NCBI RefSeq assembly: GCF_036588685.1
Contig: NC_086375.1
Span: 42,997,270 to 43,061,269 of the forward strand
Length of the DNA: 64,000 nt
Source of the DNA: Mytilus trossulus
Taxonomy: Eukaryota; Mollusca; Bivalvia; Mytilida; Mytilidae
Reading direction: 5' to 3'
In this document: piece after piece, positions 32,301 to 42,555 of the stretch
Layout: each line of letters opens with the position of its first letter
Numbering within the stretch: position 1 is the stretch's first letter
Program-made: the position numbers and the translations under genes
The notes under the pieces: generated by a model
What the model saw: the letters and a program-made list of their open reading frames with translations, nothing else
Database searches by the model: none
What the model was told of the DNA's origin: nothing

Positions 32301-35300
32301 AAACACAATGACGGTTATAACATATATACTCCTACAACGGTATATTTTTAATATAAAAAAGAAGATGTGGTATGATTGCCAATGAGACAACTATCCACAA
32401 AAGACCAAAATGACACAAACATTAACAACTATAGGTCACCGTACGGCCTTCAACAATGAGCAAAGCCCATACCGCATAGTCAGCTATAAAGGGCCCCGAT
32501 AAGACAATGTAAAACAATTCAAACGAGAAAGCTAACGGTCTTATTTAAGTCAAAAATTGAACGAAAAACAAATATGTAACACATAAACAAACGACAACCA
32601 TTGAATTATAGGCTCCTGACTTGGGACAGGCACGTACATAAATAATGTGGAGGGTTCAACATGTTAGCGGGATCCCAACCCTCCCCTAACCTGGGACAGT
32701 GGTATAACAGTACAACATAAGAACGAACTATAAAAATCAGTTGAAAAAAGCTGATACAACAATAATAACTATAAATTTACTTCTTCAACAGTATATCATT
32801 AAGGTACTCCTACAAAGGCATATCCTATACGCATCCTTGATACACTGTTGTAGGTGTACATATACAACGGTATATTTTATGTTTATTCTTCAACACTATA
32901 TTTTGTATGAACCCCTACAACGGTATATCCTATGTGCAACCCTACAACGGCATAACCTAAATGTTATCCCTACAACGGTATATTGTATATGAACCATACA
33001 ACGATATATCATATATGTTTCTCCATAATGATGTATCGTTTAGTTCCAAATGATGAAATTGAAATCATATCTTTGAAAATTTAACAGACGCCATCATGAG
33101 TTGGTTGGCCGCTATTGTATATTGTATATGAACCATACAACGATATATCATATATGTTTCTCCATAATGATGTATCGTTTAGTTCCAAATGATGAAATTG
33201 AAATCATATCTTTGAAAATTTTACAGACGCCATCATGAGTTGGTTGGCCGTTATTGTATATCCGTTTCACAATTTATATCGGTAAGGTGCCTTATGTCGT
33301 AACTACAATCCCGTTCCTTTTTCACGAATGTGACTTACCGAATTAGACTGTTTATGGGGTTTGTTATAACATACGCAACACGACGGATGCCAAGTGTGGA
33401 GCAGGATCTGCTTACCCTTCCGGAGCACCTGAGTTCATCTCCAGTTTTTTGGTAGGGGACGTGTTGCTTAGTCTATAGTTTTCTATGTTGTGTCTTGTGT
33501 GCTGTTTTTGTCTGTTTGTCTTCTTCTATTTTAGCCGTTGAGTTGTCAGTTTGTTTTCAATTCATGGGTTAGAATGAACTTCTGGTATCTTTCGCCCCTC
33601 TTCTATATACACCTCTACATTGGCAGATTCTGTATAGACACATAGAACGGTATACCATATACGTACCCATATCCTGGTTTATCATATATTTACTGTTTTA
33701 ATAAGTTAGTAACCATATGTGGATTCTAAAATACTATGTCCAGTTTGTCTTATGAGAAATACTTAAAAAAATCCAAGGAATAGATTACCTTAACCGTATT
33801 CGGCACAACTTTTTCGGAATTTTGGATCATTAATGCTCTTCAACTTCGTACTTGTTTGGCTTCATAAATATTTTGATATGAGCGTCACTGATGAGTCTTT
33901 TGTCTTACGTAGACGAAACGCGCGTCTGGCGTACTAAATTGTAATCCTGGTACCTTTGATAACTATTTACACCACTGGGTCGATGCCACTGCTAGTTGAC
34001 GTTTCGTCCCCGAGGGTATCACCAGCCCAGTAGTCAGCACTTCGATGATGACATGAATATCAATTATGTGGACATTTATATAAATTTTCTGTTTACAAAA
34101 TTTTGAATTTATCTAGAAAGTAAGGATTTTCTTATCCCAGGAATAAATTACCTTAGCCGTATTTGGCACAACTTTTTTCGGAATTTTGGACCCTCGATGC
34201 TCTTCAACTTCGTACTTGTTTGGCTTTATAAATATTTTGATTTGAGCGTCACTGAAGAGTCTTATGTAGACGAAACGCGCGTCTTGCGTACTTAATTATA
34301 ATCCTGGTGCTTTTGGCAACTTTTGTCATAAGACAAGTGCCATTTCAATATATTAATTTAGTAACTGTTTTGTCAGAATCAAGTAGTTTGCACGAAATAC
34401 TAACTGTTCGATATCTATCAGTTATCTATCTGCAAATGAAACAACTGATCGTTTGACTACTGAAGGTTGACTGGTAGTTCCACAGCGTTACATAGAAATA
34501 ATAATAAGAAATGGTATTAGAACAAATGACACAACTATCTATCTTATTCACAATGTGTGGAAAATAAACAAGTATAAGTGAAAGTAAAGTCTGTCAAACT
34601 TAAGTGATTTTCTATATGCATCTTATTAACTTACATCTGTCTTTGTTAGCAAGTTTGAACAGTTGAATAATATAATCAAAATATTTTAATATCTCATCAC
34701 AGGACCTTGTGTGGATGTCGATCTCGCCTGTAGCGGATACGGACCGAATACATTTGTATGTACTACATACAAGGGATGGGCAACGATCAATTGTGCACAT
34801 TACTGTGGATTTTGTCACGGTAAAAAAATTTGTTATCAATAAATCTAAACATCGATAACACTAGTTCGATTTTTTTCCTACTTTTCAACATACACAGATA
34901 AAACATTGATCATTGTACCCAACAAACCGTGTTTAAACGACTTTTAAATTAATTAAGAGATAACAAAAAAAATGAAGGAGAATCACCTATCACTTTACCC
35001 GGATTCTTTCACAATTTAAAAAAAAATGAATGTAAAACAGCTGAATCCAATACACCGAAAGCAACTAGCTGTTACCTATAGAATTCAGTATTTTGAGGCA
35101 AATTATTTGAAAAAATCTAAAGTACAGAGGTAAAGATATAACTGCATTTAGTTCACACCTACAAAATTGAAACCATAAAACCGCAATAGCAGTAAAATAA
35201 GATTAAGGCTAAATGTATCTATCAGTTAGCAAAACTCATTTTGACCAGCATCAAAGCAATTATCAATAACAGTACAACTAAATAATTTCGTAGAAATACT

Positions 35301-35532
35301 TATAAATTAAACATAAACTTGTAAAGGAAAGCTAAGTGTGCTTTTGATTACAATAATATCAACAACTTTATTTTTACAGCTAACACAGCAACAACTCATG
35401 GAGAAGACGTTACTAAGTTGGAAAACTTGTGTCTAATCCATTTGTCTCTTTTTGGAACAATAAAATATGTTTAAACTAACAACTCATCGTCCGCCTCCAG
35501 TGACAACAATTTTAAAAACGTTACCTCCTCCT

Positions 35533-35571
<39 letters not shown>

Positions 35572-38114
35572 GCGACAACGACAAGTAGGTTACTAGTATG
35601 TTCTATTCAAAATGATAGATCAACAAATATGACGGTGACCATTGTCACATATCTCTTAAATTCAAATGTATTTGATTTTTAAATTGACGCTGATTACATC
35701 ATACAATATGCTGTCTGATGTTTTACTTCTATCGGTTGATATACAAAGTCACTAAAATATGGGCGAAAGATATCAGAGGGACATTTAAACTCATAAATCA
35801 AAAATAAACTGACAACAGCATGGATAAAAAAGAAAAAGACAAACAAAAGTACACAAAACACAACATAGAAAAATAAAGACTAAGCAACACGAATCTCGGT
35901 ATGATCTCAGGTGATCTGGGAAGATAAGCAAATTTTACTCCACATGTGGTACCCGTCGTGTTGCTTGTGTAAGAACAAATCCGGTAATAAATCTAATTCG
36001 GTAGGTCATATTCGTGAAAAAAGGAATGGGATTGTAGTTTCGAGTCTTATGTATAAAACGGTATTCCATAATGGTCAACGAACCACTAACTGAGGTATTT
36101 CAAACATGATTTCTGCTTAGAAAGAACATATTACATTTGAATATTGAAAATTGAAAAATTCGTTTGTTTTACGTTCGCAATCTAGTATAAATTAGTTGAC
36201 TGCAACACTCTACAGAATTGAAGGTTCCGGCATAGGTCAGTCTTTAGTAAACGAAAGTATTCGCGTCTGGTGTATTGAGATAAAGATCTGATAGGTTTTC
36301 ACGAGATTTGATAAAAAAAAAAAAAAATCACAATATAATACATGTTCTTGTACTATCACTTTTGTTATTTTCCTGTTCTGGTACTTAAAAATAATATTAG
36401 TGGTATAATTATATGAAGATTGTTGAATTAGTTGCATGCTTTACATCTAGACTAGTTTTTGTGTTCCTCTGATTCTTGCCATATTCAACAAACAGCACAA
36501 AACGCAAAAGTGAAACCCTGACTTGATGTTTAAGTTTAAGTCGTATAAAGGCACACTTGTATCTTATAAAGATAGAATATATCGAAGCGTCGAAAAAGTT
36601 GTAACTTGGAATCAGTTGGACAATAAAAGTCCGAGATTTCTCGAAAAGGTGAAAGAATTCGGACATTTAAAAACTGCAAAACTTATCCTAAACAATACGA
36701 AATTTTATAAATCTATTTAACAAAAAAAATCCTATATAGTGCATTTTCTACCTCGGTAATAGATTACCTTAGCTGTAAGACTTTTAGGAGTATTTTTTTG
36801 TATAGACGTTATATAAAACAAAATTCCATCTTTTTATATCATAATGACGTCATATCAAGATATAAATACAATTAATATGATTCATGTTTTGGCATTGATA
36901 ATCTTGAAATCAGTTTTATAAAATGATTTCCCAATAAGAACAGATTACATGTAAAAACCCAATCAAATCACACACTTGAATTAAAGTTTAATCATGTTTT
37001 CCAAGACAATTATTTGTTGAGTTTAGTTTTTGCTTTAAATATATGTGTTTTAATGTTTATAGGTTCCTGTGTTGACGTTATACCAAACTGTAACAAATAT
37101 GGCCCAACAGTATGTGTAGGAACTTACAAGCCATGGGCATCCAGAAACTGTGCATATTATTGTAACTTATGTAACGGTATAGTAAACGGTTATCTTTTCT
37201 GATATATTTTCAAACATAAACATTTATAATATTTGGAAATAGCCATTAAATCATGTTCAACTCAACCTTTTTCTTTAGTCGTTTCTAAGTATGTTGGCGT
37301 TTGTTTTTGTTGCACTTTAATTACTGTTCCTGTTGTTACTTTGTTCTCAAAATATAGTGGATGTGTTTCCTCAGTTTTAGTTTGTATTTAGATTTTTTTT
37401 CTCTCAATCAAGAGGGTCGAAAGATACCAAAGGGACAGTCAAACTCATAAATCTAAAACAAACTGACAACGCAATGGCTAAAAAAGAAAAAAGATAAACA
37501 GAAAAACAATAGTACACATGACACAACATAGAAAACTAAAGAATAAACAACACGAACCCCAATTTCTGAATCAATTTATGCATTTTGATTACCGTTCTTT
37601 ATAGTATAAAATTGATAAATAAGCAAAAAGTTTAAATATCAAATAATAATATGCATCTTCCAAGTAAGCATCTGTTGAGATTAAGAAATCCTGTATTGCA
37701 AGTAACACAGTTATAAAATTAAGATCGAATGCATTTTGTCTTGCAAAAAAATCGTAAAAGAAGGGATAGCAAGACTTGTGTCTTGTACAAAATGCAATGA
37801 CCGAAATGAGAAGGGTTGAACTGTACAAGTTTCAGCAGCAGAGTTTGTAGATCTGTCGTATCGCCCGACATACCTTTCAATTGTTTTATTAAAATGAAAA
37901 CTGACAATATACAAATTAAAGCAGCCTAGTAAACAAAATATTCTTTTATTTGTGTATGATTTTTTTTTATAATAAATACTTATTGTATTATTTCTTAAAC
38001 ACATTAAGCAATTTACAATTTAGTCAAATTATGTTTGAATTAAACATTGATTTTATTTTTAAATATGTTATATTTACAGCGCTATTCGCAGTAGTTCCAG
38101 TTGTTGGAAAGTAG
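29278..38114 (+). CDS. Gene B: secreted VWA-ShK-Thr-rich-ShK protein, six exons
   Basis: Model: exons 29278-29344, 31496-32056, 34703-34819, 35501-35584, 37063-37176 and 38080-38114, all phase 1, giving about 325 residues. Residues 1-22 form a signal peptide. About 25-205 is a von Willebrand A domain with a complete metal-binding site (DSSGS, Thr in NTHTAE, LTDGHSGD). Two six-cysteine ShK domains (about 211-247 and 278-313) flank a linker with 13 consecutive threonines. A short tail ends PVVGK. VWA domains bind matrix proteins or other ligands with a metal ion. ShK modules here are small cysteine-rich units in a larger extracellular protein, and nothing indicates a toxin. The start of the Thr-rich exon is uncertain (see that entry). 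A matrix, adhesion or secretion role is inference. Confidence 0.83.
29440..30110 (+). repeat. R4 composite repeat in gene B intron 1
   Basis: Inverted partner of 14560-15290. The left 29465-29650 is the reverse R1-like module (GGGCGTCACTGGTGAGTC); the rest holds GCGAGGCTTGGCATGCCACA and ACCAAGTCAGGAATATGGCC. Confidence 0.8.
30865..31085 (+). repeat. R3 interspersed repeat
   Basis: Ordered R3 blocks: GAATTTGATGCAACTG, GCGCTATAAAACCAGGTCCA, CCTGTACCAAGTCAGAAAT. Lies in gene B intron 1. Confidence 0.8.
31496..32056 (+). CDS. Gene B exon 2: von Willebrand A domain
   Basis: Acceptor TTATGTTTTAG at 31495, donor GTAAGC at 32057, 561 bp, phase 1 to phase 1. The whole VWA fold is on one exon: VDVVYLVDSSGSVG, GVVTFST, NTHTAEAINF, NVLVVLTDGHSGD, IIAVGIGSGV. 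The MIDAS residues are all present. Confidence 0.95.
32355..32757 (+). repeat. R2 interspersed repeat, full length
   Basis: Starts AGAAGATGTGGTATGATTGC, contains GGTCACCGTACGGCCTTCAA and GCGGGATCCCAACCCTCCCC, and ends near AATCAGTTGAAAAAAGC. It is the best-preserved copy in the window. Confidence 0.85.
32785..33015. repeat. Degenerate CTACAACGGTATA minisatellite
   Basis: The motif CTACAACGGTATAT (or close variants) recurs about every 30-40 bp, with intervening TATGTGTAACC-like spacers. Confidence 0.65.
32981..33258. repeat. 139 bp tandem duplication
   Basis: Two copies start TATTGTATATGAACCATACA at 32981 and 33120 and differ at only a couple of positions, so the duplication is recent. Confidence 0.9.
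33345..33605 (-). repeat. R5 interspersed repeat, reverse orientation
   Basis: Contains CTTCCGGAGCACCTGAGTTC, GTGTTGCTTAGTCTATAG, and CTTCTGGTATCTTTCGCCCC, the reverse of the R5 start at 35761. Confidence 0.75.
33745..34325 (-). repeat. Two R1 copies head to tail
   Basis: The first copy (about 33745-33963) and second copy (about 33964-34325) are in the same reverse orientation and abut at CCTTTGATAACTATTTACAC. Each has GACGAAACGCGCGTCT followed by GCGTACT-like sequence. Confidence 0.8.
34703..34819 (+). CDS. Gene B exon 3: first ShK domain
   Basis: Acceptor TCATCACAG at 34702, donor GTAAAA at 34820, 117 bp, phase 1 to phase 1. Six cysteines (CVDVDLAC, FVC, NC, YC, FC) in the ShK spacing; aligns closely with exon 5. 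Confidence 0.92.
35380..35399 (+). CDS. Possible original start of the Thr-rich exon
   Basis: Acceptor TTTTTACAG at 35379. With phase-1 entry it reads ANTATTH. From 35400 the frame leaves the Thr-rich frame and reaches a stop. Taking out the 88 bp between the two AACAACTCAT copies would rejoin it in frame to the Thr-rich part. It is either an exon start split by an insertion or a decoy. Confidence 0.4.
35501..35584 (+). CDS. Gene B exon 4: threonine-rich linker
   Basis: Pyrimidine-rich acceptor CGTCCGCCTCCAG at 35500 and donor GTAGGT at 35585 give an 84 bp phase-1 exon with LKTLPPP followed by 13 ACA threonine codons and ATTT. The right boundary and frame are firm; the left boundary is less sure because a better acceptor at 35379 lies in a different frame. 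Thr-rich linkers are often O-glycosylated (inference). Confidence 0.65.
35533..35571 (+). repeat. Coding ACA microsatellite
   Basis: Thirteen perfect ACA units inside the Thr-rich exon; length changes would keep the frame. Confidence 0.9.
35761..36085 (+). repeat. R5 interspersed repeat
   Basis: Reference copy of R5: starts GGGCGAAAGATATCAGAGGG, contains AAAATAAACTGACAAC, CACAACATAGAAAAATAAAG and a block GTACCCGTCGTGTTGCT. Confidence 0.75.
36086..37062 (+). other. Gene B intron 4, right part
   Basis: Mostly non-coding. A plus-strand open frame at 36523-36720 (65 codons, lysine-rich, ends FYKSI) looks more protein-like than its surroundings but has no recognised domain. A CRE-like TGACGTCA lies at 36845-36852. 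Confidence 0.35.
37063..37176 (+). CDS. Gene B exon 5: second ShK domain
   Basis: Acceptor ATGTTTATAG at 37062, donor GTATAG at 37177, 114 bp, phase 1 to phase 1. Six cysteines (CVDVIPNC, TVC, NC, YC, LC). It is a clear duplicate of exon 3, sharing CVDV, YGP, TYK-WA and NCA-YC. Confidence 0.92.
37418..37565 (+). repeat. R5 fragment
   Basis: Has GGTCGAAAGATACCAAAGGG, AACTCATAAATCTAAAACAA and CATAGAAAACTAAAG in R5 order, in gene B intron 5. Confidence 0.7.
38080..38114 (+). CDS. Gene B exon 6: terminal micro-exon
   Basis: Acceptor TATTTACAG at 38079. Phase-1 entry reads ALFAVVPVVGK then TAG (38112-38114). Its sequence and the following bases resemble the terminal exon of gene A at 26905. Confidence 0.7.
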
Positions 38115-38388
38115 AAAAGTACCGATTCTACATACAAAACAACGTGTGGATAAAATTGAAAATATATATAATTTATCAATATATTTGTTGTTATCATCGT
38201 TGAAGCTTCAAATAGCCTTTATTTTAATGTTTGAAGACAATTCAAGCAAAACATAGATTCACATGTTCTGACAGAAGTAAAATTTGAATATACAGATGAT
38301 TTTGAAAGATAGATCACAAACTCCTACTGGATTGTGAAAAGAGGACGACAAAAGAGAACAATGTTTCTTACATAATTATATATTATCA

Positions 38389-38394
38389 AATAAA
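38389..38394 (+). terminator. Possible polyadenylation signal, gene B
   Basis: AATAAA about 275 bp past the gene B stop, the first plain copy found on this strand. Confidence 0.35.
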
Positions 38395-38529
38395 TTTCCG
38401 GGATTCCTATAACTATACTTAAATGAGTGAATGTTTTCACTAAAGGAAAATCAATCTCCACTGAATCGATTACTGAAGAATATAATACACAACAATGGCT
38501 TTTACTTCTACTTTGAAAATTATCAAAAT

Positions 38530-38665
38530 ATAAAAAAGAAGATGTGATATGATTGCCAATGAGACAACTATCCACAAAAGACCAAAATGACACAAACATT
38601 AACAATTATAGGTCACTGTACGGCCTTCAACAATGAGCAAAGCCCATACCGCATATAGTCAGCTG
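38530..38665 (+). repeat. R2 fragment
   Basis: First third of R2, from AGAAGATGTGATATG to GCATATAGTCAGCTGAC. Confidence 0.8.
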
Positions 38666-39320
38666 ACTACTTAATATACAGATGCTAGCTGCAGCTAATG
38701 ACAAACGTATTGGATCTCAAAACTAAACATTAATCAAATTGAAGAACACGTACCTTGCCAAAATTCATGTGATGCTACAGGGGAGTAAGCAGTTCCTGCT
38801 CTATTTATTGCATTCAGTTGCTCGTAACAATTAAATATCTGGTTGAAAGCAGTATTTAGAAAAGAATGAAATAATTAGGACTACGACAAATGAGAGGGCT
38901 TTTATAGACATTTTATAAATTAATTAAATTGAATAGAATTAATGAACCTTTATTCAGCAGATTTCTTTTATGCGGCGATTCTGTCCGTAGGAATTTCTAA
39001 AAGTTTTGAATAGTTACAACTTAAGCATGAAAAATTATATGCAGGTAGTGTCTGAATGCTGCTATAGAACTTTAATTTATAACAATACAAGATAATTTAA
39101 AAACAAGTATACAGAAAGTCGGACACAGCAGAACCAATGCTGATTTTCAATAGAAAACCGGATGTTGTTAAAAACACGATCATAACGATATGAACAAATA
39201 TTTTTACAAAACCACGCTACATTTTTAATGGGCTATCCAAAACACATAGTTCAGTGGCTGTCATTAATTATAGCCTGTATATTTGTTTTTAGGTTATTTC
39301 ATGAAAAGTATAATAATTAT
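38666..39320. other. Intergenic, no gene seen
   Basis: AT-rich sequence without coding signal. Confidence 0.4.
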
Positions 39321-39710
39321 ATAAAAGAAGATGTGGTATGATTGCCAATGAGACAACTCTCCACAAGAGACCAAATGACAGAGAAATTAACAACTAACGG
39401 TAACTGTACGGTCTTCAACAATGAGCAAAGCCCATACCGCATATTCAGCTATAAAAAGCCCCGAAATTACAATGTAAAACAATTTAAACGAGAATACTAA
39501 CGGCCTTATTTATTTAAAAAAAAAAGAACGAACACATAAACAAACGACAACAACTGAATTACAGGTTCGTGACTTGGGCCATGCCCCTTCCTTCATAATG
39601 TGGCAGGGCTAAACATGTTAGCGGGATCCCAACCCTCCCATAACGTGGAACAGTAATATAACAGTACAACATAAGAACGAACTATAAATATCAGTTGTAA
39701 AGGCTAAACT
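39321..39710 (+). repeat. R2 interspersed repeat, full length
   Basis: Runs from AAAAGAAGATGTGGTATG to AACTATAAATATCAGTTG, with GCGGGATCCCAACCCTCC inside. Confidence 0.85.
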
Positions 39711-40274
39711 CATCAGATGGACAAAAATACAAGTGGACATGGCCGGGTACTTGTACATCACAACAACAAAAAGACACTAGGAACAGACCTAAGAGTACTC
39801 GCAGTTAATTGGCCACTTACAACTTATAAAAACAATCAGGTATTTACGACTAATGTTCATCCTCGATAGCCAGGGGTAACGATCTCCCTCTCTACCCTTG
39901 GTAGTTTAAGCCATTATTTGTGATAACAATGTTGCGCCATCTATCGATTGAAAGTACTCATACCATTCCAAATAAATTGTTCTTGACCAATGGTAGAACT
40001 TGAACTCTCTTCATATTGGAGGTGAATACATGGTAGAGTCTAGGTCACAAACTCGGTGTAGCAGGAAACGAAAATACATGTTGACATGTCTTCCAACAGT
40101 TCTGATTCAGGCGTACATGATGAGTTGTACACAAAAACGTGCGTTTGGAATATTGAATAATGAACTTGAAACATAATGCGTTTCGATATAGAAATTGAAG
40201 TATACCCTTTAACAATATTACTTTTGAATATCATTTTTTGTTAAATGTGAAGAAAAAAAGGTAAAACAGAATTT
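39711..40274. other. Intergenic, no gene seen
   Basis: No coding signal. The 64-codon open frame at 40040-40234 on the minus strand has no recognisable content. Confidence 0.4.
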
Positions 40275-40400
40275 TATGAGACTGTCAAACAAGTGAAGGG
40301 TTAACTAGCTATAGAACCAGGTATACTCCACCATTTTCTACACCAGAAAATGCATGTAGTAAGTCAGTTAAATGACAGTTGTAACACTGCTTCTCCGTCT
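40275..40400 (+). repeat. R3 fragment
   Basis: Contains TAGCTATAGAACCAGGTATA and CCACCATTTTCTACACCAG in R3 order. Confidence 0.65.
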
Positions 40401-40984
40401 CATTTTAAGACATATACCTCGAATTTGACAAAAGCGGCCATCGCAGTACCAGAATCTATGACTAACGAGACGATTTTAATTTTTAAATTGTCAATTTCCC
40501 CGTCCTACCTGCAATATGCAAACTTCCAAAAAAACAAAAACAATCATCAGAAAATACAAATGTACAAATCCCTTGTAGATAAATACTCTGTATCGTCTGT
40601 GCAAATAATACACGATGGTCTTGAAGTATAAATTCTTAAATGCTAGGTACTGACGTTGTACATTGTCTTATTACGTGTTATAGTGTCCCTTTTATTGTCT
40701 TTGTAAATTATAATTTTTATTGTCTATTTTTGGTTATATCCATTTGACGCGGCTCGGTTCTTATTCGCCCTCTCATTGTACAATTGTGCCTTTGTAATTT
40801 CCAGTATTGTTTTCTTTCGGTTTTGCTATTGTGATTTGTCTACATGTTTTTTTTGATATTTTTCGTTGACATATTTGTTTGTTTTATAGTGATGAAGACT
40901 TTAACACCATGTTGACGGCTGTCCCCCATTTTTTGACATTTTTACATCTTATATCGGTTTGTTTCGATATCACAGTGTTGTCTA
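40401..40984. other. Intergenic; possible transposon 3' end
   Basis: An open frame covers 40350-40631 (93 codons) with no recognised domain. It is followed by T-rich sequence with CTCTCATTGTACAATTGTGC that looks like transposon-associated non-coding DNA. Not assigned. Confidence 0.3.
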
Positions 40985-41215
40985 TATTACAGAATGGTAT
41001 GCAACTGTCATACAAGTGAGAGGTTTTGCAAGCTTTTAAACCAGGGTTGATTTATCATTTTCTACATACGAAAATGCCTGAATAAAGTCAGTAATATGTC
41101 AGTTATTATCCATTCGTGTGATGTGTTTGAGCTTTTGATTTTTGTGTTTAATAAGGTGCTTTCATTAAGAATTTACTAGCAATTCGGTATTTTTGTAATT
41201 TTACTTTTTGATATT
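40985..41215 (+). repeat. R3 interspersed repeat
   Basis: R3 blocks from AATGGTATGCAACTGTCATA through GAAAATGCCTGAATAAAGTC to TGTAATTTTACTTTTTG. A reverse R1 fragment follows at about 41235-41300. Confidence 0.75.
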
Positions 41216-41300
41216 TTTTTGTGATTTTTCCAACCATCTATTGTGTCAATGCTACTACTGGTGAACGTTTCGTTCTCGATTGTATTACTAGGCCGGTATT

Positions 41301-42179
41301 CCTATTATTTTGACAGTCATTCTTATCATGATTACTGATACCTCCCAAATAAACCAGCATCAGGTCAATTGGAAGTTGTATAAACAAAAACCTTAAATCT
41401 AAGGTCAAACAAATGAAAGAAGAATAAGAAACCCAAACAAATTTTAAACGTTTGACTATTTTAACCAACGGAATAGGAAATTGAAATCGTCATGTTTGAA
41501 CATATTCTATTTGTTTTTGAAATCCAACAGCAAGAAAAGTAGCAAGATATGAAGTACACCTCCCAATTTAGGTAGTGTCGTTTGTGTTCGTTGTTATAAG
41601 CAGTCACTTGTAAGTGGGTTATTGAATGTCGATGCATCATCAATAAGCTTGCATATTTATCAAAAGAGTATTCTAGTATACTTATAATACAATACTCTAT
41701 TGATAATATTACGCTAATTACAAGTGTAGTTTACACAAGATCCATCAATGGTTATCCAACAAATCACAAGAATATTGAATAGCAATAAAAGGTCGAACAT
41801 TTTGAAAATGTATAAAAAATAGCTGAGGCCTTTAGTGGTTTGGGTTTAACAAACTTGGTGTTTCAAATAATGCAACATGATATTAAGATGTACACAGGAC
41901 GTTATTAATTATCATCACTTTGTTTTCATCTTGTTTTGTTTGATCTTATTAATGTCATTATGATGAGGAGATTTGAAAGAATCGGTTTACTAATGAAAAC
42001 TGTTATTATTGATTTTAGTATGTATGTTTTCCTCGTCTGTTTTTGTTTTCCCCATAGTGTTACCTTCCAGTCTTAACGGTTTTCGATTGACACCTTCTTG
42101 TGATATTATTCCAGATATACTTCGTTTCTGTCCACATCTTATCTCAAATTTTCTACGTAGAATGATGTATCAGATTATT
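41301..42179. other. Intergenic, no gene seen
   Basis: AT-rich, without coding features that I can support. Confidence 0.4.
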
Positions 42180-42555
42180 ATCCTGATACCTTTGATAACT
42201 ATTTACAAAATTGGGTCGATGTTACTGCTGATTACGTTTCGTCCCCGAGGGTAGTGCAAGCCCAGTAGTCAGTACGTTGGTGTTGATATGAATATCATTT
42301 AATTTGTGGTCATTTTGATAAATTTACTGTAGGCAAAAGTATGAATTATTCGAAATACTCAGATTTTTTTTTATCCCAGGCATAGATTACCTTAGACGTG
42401 TCAAGCACAACCTGATTGGAATTATTGGGTCCTCAATGTTCTTCAACATTTGATCTGTTTCGGTTTTCTTACTATTTTTATATTAGCGTCACTGGTGAGT
42501 CTAATATAGACGAAACACGCGTCTGGCATATAAAATTATAAGCCTGGTACATTTG
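42180..42555 (-). repeat. R1 interspersed repeat, reverse orientation
   Basis: Contains CTGATACCTTTGATAACTAT, TACGTTTCGTCCCCGAGGGT and TAGACGAAACACGCGTCTGG; near full length. Confidence 0.8.

Noticed and set aside
35467..35682. Thr-rich open frame starting at the ATG at 35467
   Set aside because: The ATG lies upstream of the splice acceptor at 35500 and the frame runs past the GTAGGT donor. The coding part is an internal exon of gene B.
40350..40631. 93-codon plus-strand open frame
   Set aside because: Begins inside an R3 fragment and shows no recognised domain. Kept only as an intergenic note.
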